Shown one piece after another: positions 8,586-15,191 of a stretch of 15,191 nucleotides of DNA. A program made the position numbers and the translations under genes. The stretch is from Kiritimatiellia bacterium. Lineage in GTDB: Bacteria; Verrucomicrobiota; Kiritimatiellia; SLAD01. Each line of letters begins with the position of its first letter. The first letter of the stretch is position 1. The notes beneath the pieces were generated by a model. The model was not told the origin of the DNA. It worked only from the letters and a program-made list of their open reading frames with translations, and made no database searches. The DNA is taken from assembly GCA_007134175.1 (NCBI GenBank), contig SLLF01000296.1, positions 1-15,191 on the forward strand, read 5' to 3'.

Positions 8586-9448
8586 CCCGCCACCCAGCGC
8601 CCGAAACTGCCGCAGGGTAGCACCAAGTCGGAATCTTGAACCGGCAAGCCGATTTCATCGGCGGTGACGGTGCCGCCGTGTGTTGCCTGCACCTGTTGTC
8701 GCAGCAGGTTGGCGGCAACCTGAGGGGAGAATCCGGTGGTGTACGAATTGATGAGGCAGAAGAGGGGGGCATCGGCCAGCAGGCTGGCGCAGCGGGTTAC
8801 CAGATCGGGCAACGCATCCTCCAGTTTCCAGCATTCGCCGGTCGGGCCGCGCCCGTAGTGGGGCGGATCCATGATGATCGCTTCGTAGCGGTTGCCGCGG
8901 CGCTGTTCCCGCTGGATAAATTTCATCACGTCGTCCACCAGGTAACGGATTGGAGCCGCGCTGAGACCGGATAGATCGGCATTGTCCCGGGCGCCCTGCA
9001 CCATCCGTTTCGCCGCGTCCACATGCACGACATGGGCACCGGCAGCCGCCAGCGCCACGGTGGCACCGCCGGTGTAGGCGAACAGGTTCAATACGCGCAC
9101 CGGGCGCTTAGCCGCACGCACCTGCTGCTGCATCCAATCCCAGTTCACGGCCTGTTCCGGGAACAAGCCGGTATGTTTGAACCCGGTGGGCGCAATGCGG
9201 AAGCGTAAGGCGTCATAGTGGATGATCCACTGCGCCGGCAGTTTGGTTGGCTGTTCCCAGTGGCCCCCACCGCTGGCGCTGCGATGGTAAACCGCGTCTG
9301 CCTGACGCCAGTAACGGGCCGATTGCAGCCGGGGCCATAGCGCCTGCGGGTCGGGCCGTCGCAGGACGTAACGGCCCCACCGCTCGAGCTTTTCGCCGTC
9401 ACCGGCGTCGAGCAGGGCAAACGTATTCCAACGGTAGGCCAGTTGCAT
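8582..9448 (-). CDS. Class I SAM-dependent methyltransferase, RlmI/RlmK-like
   Basis: The Rossmann-fold methyltransferase core is clear: motif I NLFAYTGGATVALAAAG (121-137), acidic Asp144 in VHVDAAK for the SAM ribose, and motif IV MDPPHYGRG (193-201). The combination of LFAYTGG and DPP is typical of the group with 23S rRNA m5C methyltransferases RlmI and RlmK. This 288-residue protein lacks the N-terminal PUA domain of RlmI and has its own N-terminal part with WxxY/H segments (about 24-80). The substrate is therefore likely RNA but unproven. Its ATG overlaps the pheS stop by one base (TGATG) and its stop overlaps the pseudouridine synthase start. This implies coupled translation. Confidence 0.88.
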   Translation of the reverse strand: MQLAYRWNTFALLDAGDGEKLERWGRYVLRRPDPQALWPRLQSARYWRQADAVYHRSASGGGHWEQPTKLPAQWIIHYDALRFRIAPTGFKHTGLFPEQAVNWDWMQQQVRAAKRPVRVLNLFAYTGGATVALAAAGAHVVHVDAAKRMVQGARDNADLSGLSAAPIRYLVDDVMKFIQREQRRGNRYEAIIMDPPHYGRGPTGECWKLEDALPDLVTRCASLLADAPLFCLINSYTTGFSPQVAANLLRQQVQATHGGTVTADEIGLPVQDSDLVLPCGSFGRWVAG

Positions 9449-10464
9449 CAGGCGAACTGCCGCAGGTAACGGTCGTCGTTCTCGTACAAATGCCGGATGT
9501 CGCTGATCCCGAACAGAATCATCGCGATCCGTTCGATCCCCATGCCAAAGGCGTAGCCGGTGACTTGGTCCGGGTCGTAGCCGACAGCCTTGAACACGTT
9601 GGGGTCGACCATGCCGGCTCCCGCGATTTCGATCCAGCCGCTCTGCTTGCAGACACGGCAGCCTTTGCCGTGGCAGACGTGACAGGAGAAATCGACCTCC
9701 ACGCTGGGTTCGGTGAAGGGGAAGAAGTGGGGCCGGAAACGTACCCGCGTGTCCGGGCCCATTGCCTCGCGGGCAAAATGGGAGAGGTCACCTTTCAAAT
9801 CCGCCATGGAGACCTTGTCCGCCACGTAGAGACCCTCGATCTGGTGGAAGTTGGCGCTATGCGTGGCGTCAGGGGTGTCACGGCGATAGCAGCGGCCCGG
9901 GGCAATGATGCGAATGGGCGGCGGGTGTTCCAGCATGTAGCGCACCTGTACCGGCGAGGTATGGGTGCGCAACAGGGTATGGGGATCATCTAAATAGAAC
10001 GTGTCCTTCACGTCGCGGGCGGGGTGGCCGGGGGGATGGTTCAGGGCGTCAAAATTGTTGAAGACCGTTTCGATATCCGGGCCGTCGGCGACGGTGAAGC
10101 CGAGGGTCTGGAATATCTCAATGGCGCGCTCCGTCAGTTGGGTGATCGGATGTTTTGAGCCCAGTCCGCGCCACTGGCCTGGCAACGTGAGATCGAAGTC
10201 AGCGGCGGATCCGGTCGATGCCTCGTTCAAGGCCGCCTGCTTTTCGTCCCACGCCTGCTGGAATGCCTGTTTCAGGTCGTTGACCTTTTGGCCGTAGTCT
10301 TTCTTCTCGGCCGGTGGCAGCGTCTTCAGGTTTTGCATCAGGCCGGGAATCAGCCCCTTCCGGCTGCTGTATTTCACGCGCACCGCCTCCAGCGTCTCCA
10401 CCGTATCCGCGGCGGCAACGGCGGCCAAGGCGTCGGTCTTGATCGAATCAATTGCTTCCGTCAT
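9448..10464 (-). CDS. pheS: Phenylalanine--tRNA ligase alpha subunit (PheS)
   Basis: PheS is the catalytic subunit of the (alpha-beta)2 phenylalanyl-tRNA synthetase. At 338 residues it is full length. Residues 1-90 form the N-terminal coiled-coil region. Class II motif 2 is RCYRRDTPDATHSANFHQ (191-208) and motif 3 is GYAFGMGIERIAMILFG (303-319); FTEPSVEVDF (250-259) is the phenylalanine-pocket segment. A four-cysteine cluster C261-x2-C264-x4-C269-x2-C272 follows, a possible metal site seen in PheS of some lineages. The ribosome-binding site is poor (CGGGATATAAT before the ATG). pheT, normally adjacent, is absent; the next gene is a methyltransferase overlapping by one base. A candidate leader ORF lies 41 bases upstream. 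Confidence 0.97.
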   Translation of the reverse strand: MTEAIDSIKTDALAAVAAADTVETLEAVRVKYSSRKGLIPGLMQNLKTLPPAEKKDYGQKVNDLKQAFQQAWDEKQAALNEASTGSAADFDLTLPGQWRGLGSKHPITQLTERAIEIFQTLGFTVADGPDIETVFNNFDALNHPPGHPARDVKDTFYLDDPHTLLRTHTSPVQVRYMLEHPPPIRIIAPGRCYRRDTPDATHSANFHQIEGLYVADKVSMADLKGDLSHFAREAMGPDTRVRFRPHFFPFTEPSVEVDFSCHVCHGKGCRVCKQSGWIEIAGAGMVDPNVFKAVGYDPDQVTGYAFGMGIERIAMILFGISDIRHLYENDDRYLRQFA

Positions 10465-10596
10465 ATTATATCCCGAGGTTCGCGTCTCATTCCGTGGTCA
10501 TAACGTTAATGGCCAGACTCTAGCAGGAAGCGGGTCGAAAAGCGAACAGAAGATGTGAACGCCATCTCCTCGCCTCCTTGAGTGTATGCCGGCAAC
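10465..10596 (-). promoter_or_regulatory. pheS leader region
   Basis: This 132-base gap between the quinone oxidoreductase stop and pheS contains a strong Shine-Dalgarno, a 19-codon ORF and a 41-base spacer. GTTCGC within the small ORF (minus strand, 10547-10542) is the reverse complement of GCGAAC (10483-10478), 13 bases before the pheS ATG. Translation of the small ORF could therefore change pairing near the pheS start. The palindrome TAACGTTA (10501-10508) spans the small ORF stop. I see no terminator with a T run, so classical transcription attenuation is not shown. A poor promoter-like pair lies inside the ORF (TTCGCT, 18 bases, TAGAGT on the minus strand). Confidence 0.4.
10506..10565 (-). 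CDS. Candidate leader peptide upstream of pheS (19 aa)
   Basis: The sequence AAGGAGG (10579-10573), a 7-base Shine-Dalgarno match, lies 7 bases before an ATG at 10565; a further GAGGAG abuts the ATG. The frame encodes MAFTSSVRFSTRFLLESGH and ends with TAA. Phe occupies positions 3, 9 and 13, about four times the usual Phe frequency. pheST operons of enterobacteria are controlled by a Phe-rich leader peptide (PheM), so the position before pheS is suggestive. Against it, the Phe codons are not consecutive and no terminator hairpin with a T run follows. It may instead be a chance ORF or a translational-coupling device. It begins 31 bases after the quinone oxidoreductase stop. Confidence 0.4.
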   Translation of the reverse strand: MAFTSSVRFSTRFLLESGH

Positions 10597-11553
10597 CTAC
10601 TCACGGGTCAGGATCACCTTGCCTAGGTTTTGCGAGGCCTGGAGCATGTCGTGTGCTGTTGCCGCGCACGGCATGGGAACCGTTGCGTGGATCTTGAGCT
10701 TAATCGCACCCGAGACGAAGGCCGGCCACAGTTCTGTCTCCAAGCGGGCCAGTATCTCTACCTTCATGGCCGAAGACCGGCTGCGCAGGGTGCTGCCGAT
10801 CAGTGTGACTCCCCGTCTGAAGAAGTCGCGCATGTCGAGATCACTTTGCGTCCCACCAAGCGTGGCAATTACAATCCAGCGGCCGCCCGGGGCCATGGTT
10901 TTTAGACACGGGCCGAGATGCGGCCCGGCGACACAATCCAGCGCAATGTCGACCGGATGGCGGGCCAGCACGGTAGCGATTTCTTCCCGTCGGCGATCAA
11001 TCACCACATCCGCCCCGAGCGATCGCACGAATTCCGCTTTCGCCTCGGAACCGACTGTGGTGATAACCTTGGCCGCTCGGTGTTTGGCCAGTTGGATGGC
11101 TGCCATCCCCAGTCCGCTGGCACCGGCCTGAATAAATACCGTGTCGCCTACTTGCAGCCCGCCCTCGATGCAGAGGTTGAGGTAGGAAGTGGCAAACGCT
11201 TCCGGGATGGCGGCGGCCTCGACAAAGTCGAGCCCTTCCGGGATGGGCAGGACCATGCCGTCGGGGACGGCGACCTGTTCCGCATAGCCGCCGCCGCCCA
11301 GCAACGCGCAGACCCGGTCACCGCTTCTCCAGCGGCTGTCGGATCCGGCGGCGGAGACAACCCCGGCCACTTCCAAACCCATCCATTCGGGCCAGCCCGG
11401 TGGCGGGGGATAGTTCCCTTCCCGTTGCAAAAGATCGGCGCGGTTCAAGCCTGCGGCGCGAATGTCGATGAGAACCTCGCCCTCCTTGCGCACGGGGTCG
11501 GGCACCTCGCGCCACGTTAGCGATTTGTCGTCGTTGATAAGAACAGCATGCAT
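10597..11553 (-). CDS. NAD(P)H:quinone oxidoreductase, PIG3 (TP53I3) family
   Basis: A zinc-free medium-chain dehydrogenase/reductase that reduces quinones or similar acceptors with NADPH. It has 318 residues. The PIG3 signature NRADLLQREGNYPPPPG (37-53) is clear, followed by GLEVAGVV (59-66), the NADPH-binding loop AGASGLG (143-149), and RGVTLIGSTLRSRS near residue 250. The cysteine-rich zinc lobe of alcohol dehydrogenases is missing, as expected. The ATG has GAGGAG 6 bases upstream, inside the end of the previous gene, and the two genes are 2 bases apart, so translation is probably coupled. The physiological substrate is unknown; the link to the dehydrogenases upstream suggests redox handling of a carbonyl intermediate, but this is inference. 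Confidence 0.92.
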   Translation of the reverse strand: MHAVLINDDKSLTWREVPDPVRKEGEVLIDIRAAGLNRADLLQREGNYPPPPGWPEWMGLEVAGVVSAAGSDSRWRSGDRVCALLGGGGYAEQVAVPDGMVLPIPEGLDFVEAAAIPEAFATSYLNLCIEGGLQVGDTVFIQAGASGLGMAAIQLAKHRAAKVITTVGSEAKAEFVRSLGADVVIDRRREEIATVLARHPVDIALDCVAGPHLGPCLKTMAPGGRWIVIATLGGTQSDLDMRDFFRRGVTLIGSTLRSRSSAMKVEILARLETELWPAFVSGAIKLKIHATVPMPCAATAHDMLQASQNLGKVILTRE

Positions 11554-11555
11554 GG

Positions 11556-12707
11556 TTATCTCCTCTCCAGTGGGTGGGTACGGTCAGTGAGCGGGAAGCC
11601 GACCACGCGACCGGTTAGGTGCGAGGCGTAAACGCCGTAGATCATCTCCAGCGTCAGGCGGGCGTTGTACAGGTTGGAAATCGGCTGCCGGTTTTCCTGA
11701 ATCGACTGGATTAGATCCCAAACCGCGTGGCGGTTGCTCTTTAGAAACATGCTGGCTTGCGGGGCGTGCACCCCGCGCAGCGAGTCCTCCAACGGGGCGG
11801 CGCCGGGAATGGTTCGCGAATCCTTGACCGGTACTTCCTCGAAGTGCGCGTCGATATCGGGTGGTGTGGTCCCGCGACTCAGTTGCAGCGTCGCTTCCCC
11901 GCTGTCATCGAAGCGGTGGGACAGCGTCCCTTCGGACCCGACCACCGCTATACCCATGTGCGTCCGTTGCCGGCTGCGATCAATCAGACCCCGTCGGCTC
12001 TCGAATACCGCCCGCACACCATCCGGCAAGCGAAACACAGCGAAAATTTCGTCGCCGGCCGTTGGGCCGACCGGTTCCACGGTCGCGGTCCGTTCGTCTG
12101 CGCGGACCGGTTGGCCACCCCGCAACACCTCGGCCCAGACCGCCTGTGGTGCGCCAAAGAAGAAGGTCTGCAGGTCGAGGATGTGCGTGCCCAGCACCAT
12201 CATGTCCTCACCACCACCCCGGTGGTCACATTTGCCCCGTCCGATCACGGTCAGCGGGCGTCCAATGGCGCCGTCCGCGATCATCTGTTTCATTTGCAGG
12301 AAACCGGCATCGTAGCGGGAGGGATGGGCCGCACAGAATTTGATATTATTTCGTTCGATCAATGCGACTAATTCGTCCGCTTCCTGGAGACTCACGGTTA
12401 CCGGTTTTTCGCAATAGAGGTGGATGCCTCGTTCCGCGGCGGCGGCAATCTGCTGGAAATGATCGTGCGGATGGCGTGAACAGCATACGACCAAATCGGG
12501 GCACGTCGTGTCCAGCATCTGCGTATACTCGCGGTAATGTTGCTTAGCGCCGGTAACGGCCATGACGTCAGCCAAATCATCCGCTTTCGAATCGAAGAGG
12601 CCGACCACCTCGACCCCGGGCAGACCGTTACACGCCACATATAAGCCGTGCAATCCCAGCATGGGGACGGCGGTGTCCCGGGCGATGGCGACTCGCCAGC
12701 GCTTCAT
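11556..12707 (-). CDS. Gfo/Idh/MocA-family oxidoreductase (third of three)
   Basis: An NAD(P)-dependent sugar or cyclitol dehydrogenase-like protein: N-terminal Rossmann domain, C-terminal alpha/beta substrate domain. I prefer the ATG at 12707 (383 residues, MKRWRVAIA) because it overlaps the upstream stop as ATGA; an in-frame ATG at 12719 would add four residues. The EKP motif with the catalytic Lys is at 100-102 (CEKPVTV), and the C-domain has VLGTHILDL with the usual His and Asp. Oddly, the first loop reads VAIARDTAVPMLGLHG instead of GxGxxG, so cofactor binding may be altered. Substrate unknown. It lies in a run of three such genes, which may process one compound in successive or paired steps. 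Confidence 0.9.
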   Translation of the reverse strand: MKRWRVAIARDTAVPMLGLHGLYVACNGLPGVEVVGLFDSKADDLADVMAVTGAKQHYREYTQMLDTTCPDLVVCCSRHPHDHFQQIAAAAERGIHLYCEKPVTVSLQEADELVALIERNNIKFCAAHPSRYDAGFLQMKQMIADGAIGRPLTVIGRGKCDHRGGGEDMMVLGTHILDLQTFFFGAPQAVWAEVLRGGQPVRADERTATVEPVGPTAGDEIFAVFRLPDGVRAVFESRRGLIDRSRQRTHMGIAVVGSEGTLSHRFDDSGEATLQLSRGTTPPDIDAHFEEVPVKDSRTIPGAAPLEDSLRGVHAPQASMFLKSNRHAVWDLIQSIQENRQPISNLYNARLTLEMIYGVYASHLTGRVVGFPLTDRTHPLERR

Positions 12708-13726
12708 GCCCGGTTCCATGGGGTAATCCCCGCTGCTGCCAGCACGACTTCCTGCACCAGGTAGTCATGCGCATAGGTATAGGGGTTCTCAATCTCGCCG
12801 TTGATGACTTGTGCCCATTCCAGCAACTGGTCCCGGTAGCGGTCGCGCTGGATTCCGAAATCCACGATATGGGTACCTGCGCTGTACGCGACGTTGCCTT
12901 CCCGTAACGTCAGGCGCAGGGTCAGCGGTTCGCCGTCGAATCGCTCCAGCGGGCAGATATCGATGCTGCCTTTGGTGCCGCATAATTTAAACCGTCTATA
13001 ACGTTGTCCATCCACTTCACGGCTACAGGCGTGGCACATCACATAGGCTTGTGGATATTCCATGATCGCGAGGCCGTTGTTCATGGAGCGGACCGGGGAA
13101 CCGGGCACGGATTTCAGGAACGGCGTCACGTTGTCCGGCCGGCCCAGCATGGCGACGATCATGTCGATCGGGTGGCAGCCGAGATTGAACAGGATGCCGC
13201 CGCTGAAGTTCGAGAGGTATTCCTGGTAGGCCTCGCCGCCGTAGTGGTGGCTCATATTGGCCTGGACCTCGAAGATTGCACCCAGCCAATTTTTCAAGAG
13301 TGCCCGCTGGGCGAACTGCAGGGCCGGATTGTTGCGGAGCATATAGCCCATCTGAAAAGGCAACTGCTGGACTCGGCAGCCCTCGAGCAGGTGGCCGAAC
13401 AGTGCCAGGTCATCTCCACCGGGTTTGTCCATGTGCATGGCCAGACCTCGTTCCATACACCGTATGGCGGTGGGGACCAGGTCGAGGTTGGGGGTTTCAA
13501 TGGTTACGGCCTGGAGCCCGGGGAGGGTAAACAATTCGTCTTCGGCCAGCCAGGCGAGTCCTTCGTAGGGCGACAGGTCGGCATTGGGGAATTTGGCGGC
13601 CGTGGTGCCGCGGTCGTCAACCACACCTACGACTTCGAAGACATCGTTCAGCGCGCGCAGGCTCTGCATCTTGGCCGCCGCATGTTCATGGCAGATACCG
13701 ATTTGGCCGATCTTGATGGTTTCCAT
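12704..13726 (-). CDS. Gfo/Idh/MocA-family oxidoreductase (second of three)
   Basis: A 340-residue member of the family, clearly diverged from its two neighbours. The Lys of the catalytic motif appears as MDKPGG (99-104). The C-domain motif GGILFNLGCHPIDM (176-189) carries His185 and Asp188, the expected catalytic His and partner. The N-terminal nucleotide loop reads IGQIGICHEHAA, without a GxGxxG pattern; it has a His-containing loop instead, as in some PVC relatives. The start has weak GGAA upstream, and the gene follows its neighbour's stop after a single base (TAG-G-ATG). The stop overlaps the next gene as ATGA. Substrate unknown. Confidence 0.9.
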   Translation of the reverse strand: METIKIGQIGICHEHAAAKMQSLRALNDVFEVVGVVDDRGTTAAKFPNADLSPYEGLAWLAEDELFTLPGLQAVTIETPNLDLVPTAIRCMERGLAMHMDKPGGDDLALFGHLLEGCRVQQLPFQMGYMLRNNPALQFAQRALLKNWLGAIFEVQANMSHHYGGEAYQEYLSNFSGGILFNLGCHPIDMIVAMLGRPDNVTPFLKSVPGSPVRSMNNGLAIMEYPQAYVMCHACSREVDGQRYRRFKLCGTKGSIDICPLERFDGEPLTLRLTLREGNVAYSAGTHIVDFGIQRDRYRDQLLEWAQVINGEIENPYTYAHDYLVQEVVLAAAGITPWNRA

Positions 13727-13727
13727 C

Positions 13728-14795
13728 CTATTGCACCCAGTTGAATTGCCGGTTTTGCTGCTTCACGAGCCCGGTGATCCGCGCCACTTCCAACGCGTCA
13801 CTGTTCTTGACCGGAAACGGGATATGGTGGCGCAGCGTGTTATGCAAATGGCGGGCCAGCTCGATCTCAACCTGCGCCCACATGTTGACATCGGGGGTGA
13901 CCGCGCGTTGCTCTTCGATCCATGGGAGATCCTGATCCGCAGACATCGGGCTGCCGCTAGCGGTCCCCAAGCGGGCCACGGCGGCGGTCCAGCGGAACGC
14001 CGGATCAAGGTATTTGAGATGGATGGTTTTCTGGTCTTGCCCGTAGCGCAGTGTGCCGCGATCGCCGTAGATCGTGCAGTAGGAGCCGGGCAACGCCACC
14101 GAGTTGCTGATCTCGATTTCCACCGCCACGTCGTTTTCGCCGATGAGGGTGATTTTGACATGATCGTCGGCGTCGCCCGGTGTCAGTATTCGTCGCAGAT
14201 AGCTCGTCACCTCGCGGACGGGTGCGCCCAGGAGCTGCAGTCCCTGATCCAGCAAGTGGGGTCCCCATACGCTAAGCTGACCGCCGCCGGCGTCCAGTCG
14301 CATTTGCCAATCGTTCCGGCGCATGAAGTCATGGTGTTTGCAAAGGTGCACCACCTGTACGGTGCCCAGCACCCCCTCCGCGACGATAGCCTGCGCATTG
14401 GCGAAGGCGGGCTCGAAGCGATGGTTGTGGCAGAAGAAAAGTTGGCTGGGATACGCGTGGTCGAGCTCCTTCAGTAGCTCATAGTCGGCGTCCGTGACCC
14501 CGATGGGTTTCTCCAGCAGGACGGTCTTGCCGGCCGCCAATGCGGCCTTGGCATTACGCGCGTGATCCAGGGATCGAGTGGCGATGATCACCAACTCCAT
14601 GTCCGGTGTGGCCAGAAAACGGTCCGCATCGGTATAGCCTTGCACGCCATAGGGCTCGGCCACAACCCGGACGCGTTCAGGATCCGTATCGCAAACGGCA
14701 ACCAATTGGTAGACGCTCGGGGCCGCTGTGAAATAGCGGCAGTGCTGTGCGCCCATACGGCCGACACCCATCACGCCGAATGCCAGTGGGTTCAT
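13728..14795 (-). CDS. Gfo/Idh/MocA-family oxidoreductase (first of three)
   Basis: A 355-residue NAD(P)-dependent dehydrogenase of the inositol 2-dehydrogenase/glucose-fructose oxidoreductase superfamily. The canonical nucleotide loop GVGRMG (10-15) is present, with Asp36 at the end of the second strand, which favours NAD over NADP. LLEKPIGV (93-100) carries the catalytic Lys, and GGGQLSVWGPHLLDQ the C-domain His. A ribosome-binding site AAGGAG lies within the last codons of the symporter gene, 11 bases before the ATG, and the genes are 5 bases apart. This points to one transcript with the symporter. Substrate unknown; inositols, sugars and glycoside 3-keto chemistry are all known for the family. 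Confidence 0.93.
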   Translation of the reverse strand: MNPLAFGVMGVGRMGAQHCRYFTAAPSVYQLVAVCDTDPERVRVVAEPYGVQGYTDADRFLATPDMELVIIATRSLDHARNAKAALAAGKTVLLEKPIGVTDADYELLKELDHAYPSQLFFCHNHRFEPAFANAQAIVAEGVLGTVQVVHLCKHHDFMRRNDWQMRLDAGGGQLSVWGPHLLDQGLQLLGAPVREVTSYLRRILTPGDADDHVKITLIGENDVAVEIEISNSVALPGSYCTIYGDRGTLRYGQDQKTIHLKYLDPAFRWTAAVARLGTASGSPMSADQDLPWIEEQRAVTPDVNMWAQVEIELARHLHNTLRHHIPFPVKNSDALEVARITGLVKQQNRQFNWVQ

Positions 14796-14800
14796 AGAGT

Positions 14801-15191
14801 TTAGCGCTCCTTTTTCATGTAGTTCTGTTTCTCTTTGGCCAGCACGCCGCCCAGCGCTAGCAAGGCGATTAAATTGGGAATGGCCATCAGTCCGTTCAAC
14901 GTGTCGGCGATATCCCAGACCAACGTCAAGCCGCCGACGGAACCGATGAGCAAAAACACAACAAAAAGCAACCGATAAGGCAATACCACCCGCATGCCGA
15001 AGATGTATTCCCAGCCCTTTTCGCCATAAAAACTCCAGGTTAGCATGGTGCTGAACGAGAAGAACAGCAATCCCATGAGGACCAGATAGCTCCCGGGACC
15101 GGGCAGCAGTTCGTTAAAGGCCATGGAAACCAGTGTCCCGCCGGATTCCCCGGTGGTCAATGTTCCGGACAAGATAATAACCAGTGCGGTC
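14801..15191 (-). CDS. Sodium:alanine/glycine symporter (AGCS family), C-terminal part
   Basis: Only the last 129 residues are in the window; the reading frame is open through the right edge (T-A-L-V-I-I-L-S-G), so the start lies outside. The piece matches the C-terminus of AGCS transporters (AlsT/DagA type): TALVI, SFYGEKGWEYIFG, then GGLTLVWDIADTLNGLMAIP, a highly conserved stretch. Two or three membrane-spanning segments can be seen, followed by a basic tail ending MKKER. These proteins import alanine, glycine or related small amino acids with sodium at the inner membrane. Its nearness to three dehydrogenases suggests import of an amino acid or related solute for the same pathway, but this is inference. 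Confidence 0.9.
   Translation of the reverse strand, partial: TALVIILSGTLTTGESGGTLVSMAFNELLPGPGSYLVLMGLLFFSFSTMLTWSFYGEKGWEYIFGMRVVLPYRLLFVVFLLIGSVGGLTLVWDIADTLNGLMAIPNLIALLALGGVLAKEKQNYMKKER

Noticed and set aside
10465..10470. TATAAT immediately before the pheS ATG, as a -10 box
   Set aside because: Transcription would start inside the coding sequence and there is no -35 element at the right distance.
13584..14477. A 297-codon plus-strand frame, and others such as 13004-13744 and 9247-9993
   Set aside because: They are antisense to well-supported dehydrogenase, pheS and methyltransferase genes and show no family features.

Overview
This is a GC-rich bacterial window of 15,191 bases, almost completely filled with tightly packed chromosomal genes. 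It has two transcriptional blocks that converge at about 3666-3669. I see no rRNA, tRNA, CRISPR array, transposase, phage gene or defence system. The gene set and several sequence details suggest a free-living heterotroph. The details are an atypical HisI metal motif, a PheS with a four-cysteine cluster, a PIG3-type quinone oxidoreductase, and a sodium/alanine-type symporter next to three Gfo/Idh/MocA dehydrogenases. They lean toward the Verrucomicrobiota/Kiritimatiellota side of the PVC group. That placement is an impression from protein style, not a measured result.

Plus strand, 1-3669: a 411-base non-coding stretch holds a perfect 13-bp hairpin (81-110) and a good sigma-70-like promoter (251-279). 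It is followed by hisF-hisI-trpE-trpG, which are overlapping or separated by 8 bases. This is a mixed histidine/tryptophan operon: the cyclase half of imidazole glycerol phosphate synthase, phosphoribosyl-AMP cyclohydrolase, and both subunits of anthranilate synthase.

Minus strand, 15191 down to 3666: thirteen recognisable genes, plus one candidate small ORF, all read the same way. In order of transcription they are: the C-terminal part of an AGCS sodium:amino-acid symporter, three Gfo/Idh/MocA oxidoreductases, a PIG3-type NAD(P)H:quinone oxidoreductase, a 132-base gap with a candidate 19-codon leader ORF, pheS, a class I rRNA-type methyltransferase, an RluA-family pseudouridine synthase, an aldo/keto reductase, two GT4 glycosyltransferases, and 5'-methylthioadenosine phosphorylase. 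Most junctions are ATGA, GTGA or TGATG overlaps, or gaps of 1-25 bases. The larger gaps are 55 bases (6841-6895) and 132 bases (10465-10596). The block can be read as a catabolic/redox unit (symporter to quinone oxidoreductase), a translation unit (pheS, methyltransferase, pseudouridine synthase), and a glycan/salvage tail.

The most interesting points are a small ORF with a near-perfect Shine-Dalgarno and three Phe codons just upstream of a pheS that lacks an adjacent pheT, a HisI whose DCDxD metal motif reads NCEQN, and two of the three dehydrogenases lacking the usual glycine-rich nucleotide loop. I found no convincing evidence of a wholly new multi-gene system.
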